Below, piece by piece: positions 21,541 through 33,370 of a stretch of DNA of 64,000 nt. This DNA is from Eucalyptus grandis (Eukaryota > Streptophyta > Magnoliopsida > Myrtales > Myrtaceae). The DNA lies in the NCBI RefSeq assembly GCF_016545825.1, contig NC_052621.1, forward strand, positions 18,960,910-19,024,909. Direction: 5' to 3'. The position numbers and the translations under genes are program-made. Each line of letters opens with the position of its first letter. Position 1 is the first letter of the stretch. The notes under the pieces are model-generated. The model saw only the letters and a program-made list of their open reading frames with translations. It was not told the origin of the DNA and did no database searches.

Positions 21541-22187
21541 GGGTCTATTCGTTTCACGGAAAATTGGCCATTTCCGGAAAATATTTTTCCGTGAGTCATT
21601 TTCCAAGAAAAATAATTTTTTTGTTCGGCTAAAACCTGAAAATGTTTTGGAAAATAATTTCTGGTGTTCAATAAGGAAAATATTTTCCGCTCACCAGATT
21701 GGTGAGCACGAGCGTCAAGCTTGAGGCTTGCCAAATCAACGAGTACGAGCTTGAGATCGACGAGCTTGAGGTTCACCTAGTGACGGCCGATGACTAGTTA
21801 AAAAAGAAGAATATGGGAAACAAAGAAAAGAAAAGGAAAAAAATAAAAATAAAGAAAAGAAAAAGGAAACTAAAAATAATTCAAATTAAAAAGAAAAATA
21901 AAATTAAGAAAAAATGAAAATTAAAAAAATTCGAATAAAAAAAAAGAAAGAAGAAGAAGAAAGGGGAGGAGGAAGTGAGGATTTGTAGAAGTGTAAGATA
22001 AGAGAGATTAAGTGAGAAAAATGTTTTCCACTTTTCAAAAGTGAAAAAAAATTTCCCCTAATTTAGAAGACTTTTTTTCCTTCCATGGAAAACATTTTCC
22101 CAAGAAATTCATTTTTCATGAAACAAACATAAAAAAAAAAAACAAAAACGTTTTCCCGATATTATTTTCCGCGAAACGAATAGAACC
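21541..22187. mobile_element. Tourist-like MITE in D2
   Basis: Terminal repeats GGGTCTATTCGTTTCACGGA (left) and, reverse complemented, GGTTCTATTCGTTTCGCGGA (right). TTA target duplications lie at 21538-21540 and 22188-22190. Same element and same target as 12004-12608, so it was present before D1 and D2 separated. Internal length differs through A-rich tracts (21830-21960). Confidence 0.87.
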
Positions 22188-23180
22188 TTAGGAATAGTTC
22201 AAGGATCACATTAAGTGAATTAAAAGTTCAAGATCAAAGTTGATGGACTACTTGTGTAATTATTTCAAAGAAAAACTATGGTTTAAAACAAACTTTCACG
22301 CAATCGGCCTGAATTCGGTTCTCATGTATAGATTTGGGCCCATAAATAGAAAAAAGAACGGACCTACCTAACCCCAATCCATACTTTTTGGAATTGAGAA
22401 CTAACTCGATTCTATTCGGCCCAAAACCAGCCCAGAAATGGACCAATTGATATTTTGAGTGGGCCTCGCAAAACTAGTAGGCCCATAAGGCCGACTTTGT
22501 TCTTCGCGGCCATTCACGACTCCTCTATTTTTCATTTCAAAAACAAATTTGAAACCCTCATATGCATATCCACTTACAAGGCCGGTCCATTAATGTCGGG
22601 TGCAATTCGCATGAAATGACGGCTTGCCCGTCCCACAACGACACCCACTTTTTTTTTTTTTTTTTTTTTTTGGGCATAACGACGCCCACTTCTTCGGCCA
22701 CAAAACCGCACCTTTTCGGCCCAATTTTAGTCTACTTGAAAAAAGAGGAAAAAAAGAAAAGAAATAAAAGGGCATAGCATTCACATAGAGAAACACTAAT
22801 TGCGACCTCCAGAAAAGTACCGCATGATTAGCAACCCTCAATCAAATGCCTTAATTTTTCAATCGATCAATTGAGTCAAACGATATTTGAAAGTATGAGA
22901 ACCCATTATGTGATCGACTTGAATGCTGTTTTTATGCACAATTTAAGTGTTGACAAAAAAGAAGAAGGCTAAACCAATGCTTTGTGCTAATCAACAGCTG
23001 TCCTTTCTCTATTTAGCATCGCATGAAGTCAAAGTCCGCCATTGTCACACTTGCTTGGGAACTACAAATACAATAAGGAAATTATTCATCTAAAGATGAG
23101 AAGTTGTGGCGACGGGAAGATATGGAACTAAGAGCTTTGGAGATGTGAAGGCATAGCTAAAACACAGTGTCTTGATATAC

Positions 23181-23547
23181 CTCAACAGCGGAGTTGATGG
23201 AAAGGGATAGATCCCTATACATGTGCTGAAAAGCAAGACATGACACAGAGTTTATTAGGGGATCTAAGCTTGACAACAAATGATTAATCTCTCCCATCAA
23301 AAGTGGATTGAAAATGATATGAGGATATCCATAAGATAAGACATTGGACAATCTCCTACATTTTTCCAAATCATGAGGATCTGTGGGTGAGGACAGAACA
23401 TTGAAAGGAAAAGTAGCGCCATCGTTCCGAGGAGTACCAGTCCTACTCCTATTGGGGCTAGATCGGGAGTGGGAGGACTGCGCAAGTTGTGAAGGCATCC
23501 CGACGTTCATAGCCATTCGATAAATCAAAATTTCTTGGGAAAGGAGT
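23181..23547 (-). pseudogene. Unidentified exon-like coding segment in D2, open frame
   Basis: A 367-base open segment on the minus strand between an acceptor (cgtaccttag) and a donor (gag|gtatatcaag). It encodes LLSQEILIYRMAMNVGMPSQ, a Ser/Arg/Pro-rich linker (RSSPNRSRTGTP), then FPFNVLSSPTDPHDLEKCRR, LSNVLSYGYPHIIFNPLLMG and EINHLLSSLDPLINSVSCLA, ending SINSAVE. I cannot place it in a family. Loss of one base in D1 but not here suggests this is the ancestral form. No flanking exons were identified, so it is labelled a fragment. Confidence 0.5.
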
Positions 23548-23821
23548 CTAAGGTACGTGAATGGATGTACTTACCAGAGGAAGAAGGTTTGTAAAGTTTT
23601 ACCTTTCTTACACAATGCTCACATTGATATTATGTCCTACATCTTTCCTGTACTTTAAAAAGTGACTTCACTTGACAAAGGCAAAAAACCCATGGCAGGA
23701 ATCTTTTAACATGTTAACAAGTCAATAATAGTCCTCGAGAGTTACTATTCCACGTGGAGGAGAGAGCATATAACGAGGAAAGAAATTAAGAAAGCAAATA
23801 TGGAATGTGCCATCCATCTTG

Positions 23822-24801
23822 TTTTACCTTGATTCCTCTAAAGATTTCCTCAACTGAGTGATTTCTTGCCTCAAGTTCTTCATTATTCTCTCTACAGTTG
23901 AAGCCTGGTCAAAAGAAACAAATCATATAAGGATATCCCATAGAGACTCTCTATTGGTATCCTTTATAGACCAACCATTCACAATGTTCTCTTGCCAGTC
24001 TAGTTTTTCTTAAATGTCAAAATATATGCTAGTAATTCACCAAATTAAAATAAGTGAAGTAATTATTGACCAATATATATATATATGAAAGGACAATAAT
24101 GAATAATGATGTTATCCGCCAATTTTTAAAAGGACTATATTGTCGGCCAAAAGCAGCGACACATGTAAAGAAACACAAATGGATTTTACCTTGATTCCTC
24201 TAAAGATTTCCTCAACTGAGTGATTTCTTGCCTCAAGTTCTTCATTATTCTCTCTACAGTTGAAGCCTGGTCAAAAGAAACAAATCATATAAGGATATCC
24301 CATAGAGACTCTCTATTGGTATCCTTTATAGACCAACCATTCACAATGTTCTCTCGCTAGTCTAGTTTTTCTTAAATGTCAAAATATATGCTAGTAATTC
24401 ACCAAATTAAAATAAGTGAAGTAATTATTGACCAATATATATATATATATATATATGAAAGGACAATAATGAATAATGATGTTATCTGCCAATTTTTAAA
24501 AGGACTATATCGTCGGCCAAAAGCAGCGACACATGTAAAGAAACACAAATGGATTTTACCTTGATTCCTCTAAAGATTTCCTCAACTGAGTGATTTCTTG
24601 CCTCAAGTTCTTCATTATTCTCTCTACAGTTGAAGCCTGGTCAAAAGAAACAAATCATATAAGGATATCCCATAGAGACTCTCTAGTGGTATCCTTTATA
24701 GACCAACCATTCACAATGTTCTCTCGCTAGTCTAGTTTTTCTTAAATGTCAAAATATATGCTAGTAATTCACCAAATTAAAATAAGTGAAGTAATTATTG
24801 A

Positions 24802-24841
<40 letters not shown>

Positions 24842-24935
24842 AAAGGACAATAATGAATAATGATGTTATCCGCCAATTTTTAAAAGGACTATATCGTTGG
24901 CCAAAAGCAGCGACACATGTAAAGAAACACAAATG
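23822..24935 (+). repeat. Tandem triplication, unit about 360-383 bp
   Basis: Three units start at about 23822, 24183 and 24553 ('ttttaccttgattcctctaaag') and end in 'aaacacaaatgga'. D1 has one unit (from about 14239). Each unit contains an (AT)n tract whose length rises from 7 to 11 to 17 repeats, against 6 in D1. No conserved frame runs through the units, so this is not a protein repeat. Confidence 0.93.
24805..24838 (+). repeat. (AT)17 microsatellite
   Basis: The longest of the four related AT tracts in the D blocks; it lies inside the third tandem unit. Confidence 0.9.
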
Positions 24936-25497
24936 GATAGTTAGAGAGAGACGCATATAAGTGCACCTTGTGCACACGAACGATGCCTCTACCATGTAAA
25001 ACTTAAATGGAGATCATCCTTTTCTACCTTTCTAGATTATAATTTTGTCATGGCAGAAGGTTGAAGAGTGTGAGGACTCGTGACAACATAAAAGATTGGC
25101 ACTGCCATCTCCTAAAAGAATGTTACTCAAGTTTCTCTATAGCAAAGCATTTTATCATTTGTGTTTCTGGAGATAGGTCCTCATATGCACTATCAAAATA
25201 GATTTTATTTAGAAACAATAACATTACAGAATTAGGAAGTTTCAAGGTGGTATTGGGTATTATCATCTGCGCCGAGCTCGTGCTTACCCTCTCAATAACA
25301 GAATTTGTTGTATTGAAAGTAATACTAGATGATATATACTATGAACCACATAATTTGGATTAACAAAAATTTACCATACGGTTGACAATAATGTAGATTA
25401 GATGCCACAACAAAGAACAGGACTCTAAATGCGGTCCAAACAACATTGAACTAGTACATGTTCAAAATGGACTGAACAAGACAAGAACTAAACATAC

Positions 25498-26482
25498 CAG
25501 ACTAACGACTTCCTCCTCGCGGTCGCCACTATCCGACTTACTCCTAGTACTAGATGCGCCCGAGCTCTCCATTGGTTGCTCGGGATTCTCACTTCCATCA
25601 TAAACCCAAACCCGACTCTCTGTAACCCTTGTTCAGCAAATTGCAACAGTGCCACCCTCTTCTGCTCATTACCCCTCTCAACTTGTTCAAGCTCTTCTCC
25701 ATAGCCTCCTTCTTGACGAGAGCAATCCTCGACAGGCTACTGATATCGCGGTTTTCCTCCGTCAAACTCACCTCGCTGTTCTCCAAATGCTTCCTCTCCT
25801 TCTTCTTAGTTTCCTTGTAATCATTGACTTTTGATTCCACTCTATAAACGAGCCTTGTGCCCTCCAATATTTCTTCCCGCACCAATCTCGATTCTCGGTC
25901 TAGTTCTTCTCCCGTATCTAGGCTTTCGTCTTCTTCTCTCTCGACGACCTTCTCATCATCCGGACTTTGTATTATCCTCGCCAAGCTCTCCTTCACCGCC
26001 TTTATCGAATCCGCGATTTTCAGCAGAAACTCCATTTGCTTCTCCCTCTCCGCCTCCAAATCGCAAAACTTCTCTTTGTACACTTCAATCTCGATCCTAA
26101 GCCCTTCTCTCTCCCTCAACTCCTCCTCGAACTGCACCACAGACTCCTCTTCTCTCTCCGCGGCCAAATCCTCTGGCTCCTTAATCCTGCTGTGGATCAA
26201 GTCCTTCTTGCTTGACAAGCCATCCACGATTTCGTTCAAGCTCGTAACTCGGCCGATCGCTTCGTCTTGCTACCACTGGGCGAGAACAATGTCCTCCTCC
26301 ATGGTTGCTGACTACAATTGGAAGTCCTAGAGCGATCTGTGGGTAGACTCAAGCTTAGAGAGGAAGTGGTCATGATCAGTGGTGGCAACGGCAACAGTGG
26401 CAGCGGCGGTGGGAGTGGGGGTCGAGGGATCAAGATCACCGTCAACTGGGAGATTGGACAGTGGTTCTATGGCGGTTTCCAT
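25498..26482 (-). pseudogene. Coiled-coil protein gene, first exon, disabled (D2)
   Basis: ATG at 26480-26482 opens METAIEPLSNLPVDGDLDPS. Three in-frame TAG codons follow at 26327-26329, 26312-26314 and 26270-26272. After them a 213-residue coiled-coil frame is open (NEIVDGLSSKKDLIHSRIKE, AAEREEESVVQFEEELRERE, EKQMEFLLKIADSIKAVKES). The frame slips before the expected NEQKRVALLQFAEQG and returns for SENPEQPMESSGASSTRSKS before the donor ctg|gtatgt. At the first TAG, D1 still has CAG in the same place, showing a C-to-T change. It resembles plant paramyosin-like coiled-coil proteins of unknown role. An internal ATG could still drive a shortened coiled coil. Confidence 0.7.
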
Positions 26483-27734
26483 GGCCCATAGAGTGTTGAG
26501 TGGTGACGAGGGAGTTTTTCGAACAAAGGGAAAAGCAACAAGGAAAACTTTTCAAGGGAGCCAAAAAACATGCGAACAAATTTCATGAAAGCTAACATTC
26601 AAAGCGATGGAGGGAAGAGCTAAGGGTGATCGGTCTAGGATGGGTAGGTTCCAGATCTGAAAAATAGAGTTGTTCCAAAACAGGGTTGAGTATATGGTCG
26701 AGCACCACCATAGCTGCTACCTCCCCGGTGATTTCGTCTGATGTCGTCGCCATATGGCTCATGCGAAGCCCACATCTTGTGGACTCCTCGCCACTTGTCA
26801 CGATTTTGATGCCGGCACTGCTCCCTACCTATGCCTACTTCTCCATGATGATGCCCGGCCAATCCCCTACTGTGAAGAAACATCATGACTTCTCGGCGAT
26901 TTTTTTGAATCTATTTTTCATAGTCCTCTAGCGAACTCCAACAACATCAACATCAACATCGTGACGAACAGCACATCCCTTTTGGAGTCCCGAGGACGAA
27001 GTTTGCTATTCCTTGAAATGAGCTGATCCCATCGACGCTGGCAACTTTCCGCCAAGACGCTTGTTGCTTCCCGATGAGTTTTCGCAACGATCAACATTCC
27101 TTGTTATCTGCCGCTCTTTACTGAGTTGTGCCGTCACTCCCGCCGACAAAGTGTTGCATACTGCCTTCCCGACATTGGCTCCACCCTTCATCCGAATCAG
27201 CCCATCAACGCTGAGGTTGATTTTTTGTGTGCAGGTTTTTCATTCATTGGCTAGGCCTCACGGTGGTGGTATCATTGTTAGTCCACCGACTTTGAATCAC
27301 CGATTACTCACCAAGCACCGGTGAATTCTCAATCATACCTCACTTGTTGGTTTGCAAGCCTTGCCGCCGCCCCCTCAAGAGAGCCGTACCTTGGACTAGG
27401 CAATCTCTTTAGACTAAATTCAGTTCAAATATTCGGTTTCCTAGTTTGTGATTATGACTTGATTTGTTTTTATATATTTAATCATTATCTAATTAGGAAA
27501 TTTGTTGTATTAAGCCATAATAATCAAGAATATTGAGCCGCAAGACGTCTGGTTAGATTTTTGATTATTTCAACTTTTCATGGCAAATTTACGGATTGCT
27601 TTGCATAATTGACTCGCATTAAGATAATATGTCATTAAATTGTATTGTAAATTATTAATGGGACACATATTTCGATGTGTCATTTGATACCTAATCATTA
27701 GGTACATATCACATATATGTCATATCTAGAACAT
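26483..27734. other. Upstream flank of the coiled-coil pseudogene (D2)
   Basis: Counterpart of 15952-17300. Short conserved frames on both strands show no recognisable domain. It probably holds the promoter and 5' leader of the coiled-coil gene. Confidence 0.4.
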
Positions 27735-27935
27735 TTCATGTTTAAAGCAACGCACATTGATTTCATAATATGCATGTCATATGTTGCACGTTAGTTAATG
27801 AGTCACATGTTCATTGTCTTAATACTCTTGTAATGTAATCATGCCATAATTAATTATTGCATTTCATGCATTATTAATGATGTATGTAGTTCAATTTTTT
27901 TCTCATAAAAAAGAAGAAGAAGAAGAAGAAGAAAA
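27735..27935 (+). repeat. D2-specific segment with (AAG)n
   Basis: About 170 bases (27735-27905) have no counterpart in D1, where the flanking sequences are nearly joined. An AAG microsatellite (about 27906-27931) lies at its right edge; D1 keeps a shortened 'gaagaagaagatg'. Confidence 0.65.
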
Positions 27936-28460
27936 TGCCAAAAGATTAGCATTGCATCATTAGGTCACTTTCTTTTCAATAAAAATTAGGGATAAGTGCA
28001 ATAGAAGTCCTAAAACTTGTCATGAAAATGCAATTGAGTCCTAAAATTTGCAAAAAAGTACAATCAAGTCCTAAAACTTGTCAAATTGTTTCAATCGAGT
28101 CCTAAAGTTAACACCGTCAGCCTTTTTAACGGAAAATGCTTATGTGGCACAAACGTAACGTTTAAAATGATTTTTTTATTTCCATGTGGCTTTTTTTAAA
28201 TTTAAATTAGATTTAAAAATTAGAAAAGAAAAGCTAAAATTTATAATAAAAAAAGAAAAAAAAAAAATGGTCGGCTTCCTTCGCCATCGCCCATCGCCAA
28301 AGGGCGGCGGCGGTCGCCGGCCCCTCCCTGTTATGTTATATGAATTGCATATTAGATGCCATTAAAGTAAAAATCATGCATATTAAATTTAGATTAAGAC
28401 TGCATATAATTAACATTTTTATAAAAGAGTAATAAAAAAATTAGGAGTCATGTCATTTAG

Positions 28461-29375
28461 GAATCATGTTTAGGGCATGCATTTTTAATCAACATTTTGT
28501 AAGTTTTTTTAAGAGAATAAACCTTAATAAAGTTGTAGTTTGTTTTGCTTAACATGAGCTATAATTTTTTACAATTCATCACTTGGGTTTATTGAATGTT
28601 ATTTTATTGATTGTGCATCTGCATGACCACCCTTTGCATGTTAGTGGCTTAGGTTAAAATTAGTCAAGACTGCTTACAAAATATTTTTTAAATTAAAATG
28701 AAAAGGTACCGAAATAGCGTTAGATTAATTTAGCGTAATCATGTTCCCGGACCTATTGAATCTTTGGTTTACAAAAGTAAAGTATTCTCCCATCTTTACT
28801 TGGGTTTCCAATCAATCCTAATTGATTAGTAGCGGCTCCAAATTGAGTAAAATTGCATGTTTATATGGATTAATTTGTGAGTGCCAGGTTGCGATTGGTA
28901 GGACTTGGGAGGGTCCGTGCTAAATCTTTGGACTTAGTAATCTATTAGCTTTCTTTTGGGTAATTCACCTTCGCGAAGGTCATGACAACTCCAAATTGGT
29001 AATCTTTGACAAATTTACCCAAAACTTGTACACTAGTGATAAATGTACCCTTCATTAGTTTCTGTTAAAATTTTATTGTCAAATTACTAAGTTAGATAAC
29101 ACCTGACAATTAACCGGTGCACTAGTTTGAAGTTTTACTTTTTGTTTGCCACCATTATACTTGTTATGTGATTTTCTTGTGGCACTCAATTTAACAAATG
29201 GTATAGTTGTCATAAATGTACCAATTTTAGGTTTTTGGCGATTAAAACAATTAGTTTGGGATAAATTATCACAAATGTATTAGTTTGTGGTCATTTTGGA
29301 TAAATTTGTCACAAGTGTACTAGTTTTGTGTTTTCCATAGTATGAACCATTCATTCAAACAAGTCAAAGTTGGGA
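28461..29375. other. AT-rich intergenic DNA with an inverted repeat copy
   Basis: No gene is seen. About 28980-29340 is the reverse-orientation relative of the repeat at 9470-9850 and 56220-56600 (words such as 'cacttgtgacaaatttatcc' on the minus strand). Confidence 0.5.
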
Positions 29376-29760
29376 AATTAATATGATTCTTGAACTTTTA
29401 ATTTATTTAATGTGATTCATAAACTTTATCTCAATATGCAATGTGATCCCTAAAATTTTAATTTATCCAATGTGATCGCTAAACTTTTAGTACATATTCA
29501 ATTTAGTTCTTAAACTATGTGAAAATATTCGGTATTGTCCCTAAACATGAATCAATGGAATAGTAACTTTGGATATTTTCATATAGTCTATGGACTAATT
29601 TAAAAATTTACAAAAAAGTTTATGACTTTATTGAACAAATTAAAAGTTCAAGGGCCACACTGCACATTGTGATAAAATTTAGGGATTGCATTGAATAAAT
29701 TAAAAATTTAGGGATCGCATTGAACATTTGTAAAAAATTCAAGGACTATTCATGTAATTA
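29376..29760. mobile_element. Foldback (MITE-like) element
   Basis: The left half ('aattaatatgattcttgaac ... ccctaaaatttt') pairs with the reverse complement of the right half ('...aaattcaaggactattcatg'), giving a long imperfect hairpin over almost the whole length. There is no coding capacity. Target duplications are not clear. Confidence 0.65.
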
Positions 29761-30634
29761 AAAAAGAAAAGAAAAAGAGAGAGAGGGGATGTCTAATAAA
29801 ATGGAAGTTGGACAACTTAAATTATGTATATTGTGACACAAATACTTCATACATTTTTTTTCATGTCACAAAAAATCCTAAACTTGCTTCTCTAATACAA
29901 TTAACCTTTTTTTTTTGTTGCGAAAAACCCAAACTTATAAATGCGTGACGTATATATCCTTCATTACACTTCCATTTATGGTATACTTGTCATAGTGGTG
30001 TAAGTTTGAGGTTTTTCTTGACATAAAAAGAAAAACATTTTGAGCATTTGTTTAGGGTTTTTATTGACATAAAAGGTTTAGGGTATTTGTACCGCAATAT
30101 GTATAGTCTGAAGGTTTTTGTGATATTAACCTTGTTCAATATCCAATTTGTTATTTGTCTGTGATATTTAATATATATAGTGAAAAATGACTAAAAATGT
30201 CATGATATCATTAATTACCGATTGAAACGAAAATTAATTTTCTAATTAAGAAATTTTACATTTTGATAGGTATATTTTCATTATGTTACGAAAGGCAGGT
30301 ACATAATTTAGCAATTGCACAGCTTTTTAAGCAAGAAAAACGTAATATAATTAGCTTTTTTCACTAGGTGCGCGACCTTAAATTCGAGGCATGTTGCCTC
30401 TAAATTTGAGGTTGCGCCCCTCAAATCCGCGCGTTGTAGAGTTTGGTGCGTGATTATGGTCGGTTGTCATCTTAGTGGAGTCTAATTGTGGTCGTGGTTG
30501 TGCAGTAATAGCTAACCTTGGTGCTACTTCTAGAGCCATGGTGGCGATTGGTGGATTGCAACAGACGGTAATGACAATAGAGGATGAAGCGGAAGACTTT
30601 TCCTATCAATTATCATATTAAGCGCATACTATCA
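29761..30634. other. Intergenic DNA
   Basis: AT-rich. It includes a short GC-richer stretch (30370-30600) with no frame of interest and no recognisable repeat end. Confidence 0.5.
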
Positions 30635-31352
30635 ACAGACAGTAATGACACGACACGACACGACACGATACGCCGACACGTCGTTTCTAAAAAAATAAAG
30701 AATTTCGACACGTTAGGACACGTTATATATTAAATATATATTTTTATATATACATAATAAATTATCATTTTTACGATTATTTCAATCAAATTAATTTGAA
30801 TCAAATTCATAAAGAAATAATTAATTAAAAAGCCTAGAATAAATATACATTAATCCGCCATTTATTGATATCATTTATTGTTTCAATTAGACAAGTTCAA
30901 CTCTATTTTAATTATTCATAAAACTTGTAGAAAAAACAAGCGATCCATATTTTGGACTCGTGTGTTAGATATGTTGGAAGAGGAAACAAGAAACTTAAGG
31001 GGTGAATTGTGTATCACGGGAAGTGGGAGTTAGAAAAGAAGAAAATACTATATTTTTCTTATCTCTCCATTTATGATTTTTATTATTGTGTTTTATTTTT
31101 TCACATATATATTTTGACCTCTCATTTATTGAATTTTTAAAATTGACCTCGATATCGGAATATATGTTGGAAACTCAAATGTTAGAATTCCGACTTGAGT
31201 GACGGAGAGTGTCGAAAAGTTGACCAAGTGTCAAATTTTTCAATACGTGTTAACCGAGTATCCGAAAGTGTTCTATAGTGTGGGAAAGTGTCTGACACGT
31301 GTTAAAGTGTCTGACACGACACGAAAGCTCTTGAAGAGTGTCGGTGCTTCAT
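30635..31352. repeat. ACACG-rich repeat element abutting gene B1
   Basis: It begins with tandem 'acacg' words (30643-30672) and ends with 'gtgtctgacacgtg', 'gacacgacacg' and 'gtgtcggtgcttc' just before B1. Both ends carry GACACG/CGTGTC words, suggesting an element with related ends. B2, the relative of B1, has unrelated sequence upstream of 'aaggtacc', so this element replaced the B1 promoter region. Confidence 0.5.
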
Positions 31353-33341
31353 AAGGTACCAATTGGTTACAAAACTCCTCGCAGGCGCTCCGCTGATCAC
31401 TCACTCTCGCTTTTTGGCGATTTTCTCCTGCTCCGACCACTCCCTCTCGCTCAGCCGCCACTCCACGCCAATCTTCGTCACCTCCCTTGCGGCTTAATGA
31501 TCTCCCCTCCATGCGTACGGACAGGTGAGTGAACTGATCCGGTCTACTATTTCTATTTTCGCCGTCAGTTATCTCTGATAGATTGCGCACTTGGATAGTC
31601 TCATCTTAGCTCGCTATCCGGCAATCTGGTTTCGACGATTTTTCAATCAATTCCGTCCTCTCCGCAGCCGGTCGGGAGAACGAAATAAGGGGGATGATTA
31701 GAGGGGAGGAATTAGAGATTCTTCAGATTTCCAGATTTTTTTCGATTCTATGAGTTTCTTCATGTGTGGAGGTTGATTGAATTGTGGCTGGTTCATTGTT
31801 AATGATGTTACTTAATGTAGATATGACTTTGTGTTTCTTTTTCCACTTCCAATCTCAGACTGTTATTAGCAAGCTGATATGATGTTCGTGAAGGTTTTAT
31901 GTGCTTATTGTATTCTATTAAGCTGGTTGGTTTTATTTGATGTGATTTCCAGATTTTTGCAATTCGATGAGTTTCATCGTGTGTGGAGGTTGATTGAATC
32001 ATGGCTGGTTCATTGTTAATGATGTTACTTAATGTAGATATGACTGTGTTTCTTTTTCCAATTCCAATCTCAGACTATTATAAGCAAGTTGACATGATAT
32101 TCGCAACGATTTTATGTGCTTGTTGTATTCTATAAAGCTATTTGTTGAAGATCGATGCTTGACTTATTTTTGGTTAAGACTAGGTGATTTTAAATTTTCC
32201 TTATGAAGTATATAAGTTGTCGTTCGCATAGATATGGTATTGTGCCAATTGTTCTTGGGGATTTGATGATCATATCTTAGGTTGTCATGATGTGGGAGGG
32301 ATATAATTTGTTTGCTGGACATACCCTATTATTTTCATATGACTGCACATTGGTTGTGAAGGTGATCTTAAAGGTTTCGGGCCTTTTCCTGTTACATTAT
32401 TTTTTTCCCCTTTTCTGTTGAGAGTCCTTCAGGCTGCTTGTTTAATTATATATGAGAAATTGGTTCTCCCAATGGGTTTGTAAATAGCAGCTAATTTGCA
32501 GGTCAGTGACAACATGATAGAAATATTTGTGATGTGGGTTGAGAAGTTTGGTGGTAATTGGATAGACAACAACCATATTTGGGCTACAAATCTGTGCAAA
32601 AAAAAAAAAAACCTTCAAGAGCAAGCAATATTTGGGTACAGATCTGTGTAAAATAACCCTTCAAGAGCAAGCAATGAAGTGGTCATGGTCGCTCCCGAGG
32701 AGCTACGCAATCACTCGGGGTAGACTCTCTCTTTCGTCTCATTTCATTTCGTTTTGTTTCATTTCATTTGTAGATGTTCCTTTATTAGGTAGAATTTATG
32801 TGATCAATTACTCTGTCGTCTCAATTTCCATTCGTATCTCTTCGTTGTCAAGGAGTCCATGTAGGCGTCAATTGAAGATGGAAGGAACCATGGGCAGCTC
32901 TCCTTCATTGAGAAAGTCTCATTCCATAGCTTTTATCATTTTCTTATGAGTGCGCTAGATTGATTTTGACACATCAATTGTGTGTGTGTGTGCGCGTTAA
33001 GTGGCTGTTTGTTCTTAAATATATGGAGGATTTTAGGAAACGTCGAATGGAGGAGTTCGAACCTACAGTGAGTTTCGGCTCTCAATCACTGAATTGAGTT
33101 GATCTAATTAAGTCTCAATTCTTGGTGGCATGTAGCTCCAAAAAGATGCTGCAAAGGAGTGGGATTCCTTGCTTGAAGAGGTAAGATATCGCTTGTCAAT
33201 GTAACATTAGCTCACAAAAGCTGTAAAGCCCAAGAAGAAAAATCAATTCCATTGAATGCAATCAATATTGAGTCAGCCTTACTGTTTATGCAGGAGAAGA
33301 TGACGTATGAAAAGAAAGCCACGGAGAAAGTCGCAGCCTAA
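31353..33341 (+). pseudogene. HMG-box-like gene B1, decayed
   Basis: Paralog of B2 (58134-60028), aligned from the leader exon (31353-31524, ag|gtgagt) through exon 6. Exon 2 (near 32680) keeps VVMVAPEELRNH and a GTAGAC donor. Exon 3 (32853-32945) gives RRQLKMEGTMGSSPSLRKSH and IAFIIFL, but its donor GT is AT at 32946-32947. The exon 4 acceptor AG is AT ('atatatgg', before 33025). Exon 5 (33136-33180) is LQKDAAKEWDSLLEE. Exon 6 starts at 33294 (EKMTYEKKATEKVAA) and stops at TAA 33339-33341. An ACACG-rich repeat replaces the upstream region. Family members bind DNA through an HMG box; this copy cannot make that product. Confidence 0.65.
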
Positions 33342-33370
33342 GAGAAAGGTCTGGAGATATATGACAAGCT

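Larger units (their letters stand above)
21265..28460 (+). repeat. Large direct duplication D2
   Basis: Second copy of the block at 11728-17842, separated from it by the family C cluster. It keeps an open version of the unidentified exon and an expanded tandem repeat. Its left edge begins within sequence that continues further left in both D1 and E, so D2 is truncated on that side. Confidence 0.93.

Noticed and set aside
33050..33067. B-box-like gttcgaacc suggesting a SINE
   Set aside because: It is part of exon 4 of the HMG-box-like gene (EEFEPT) and has no SINE context.
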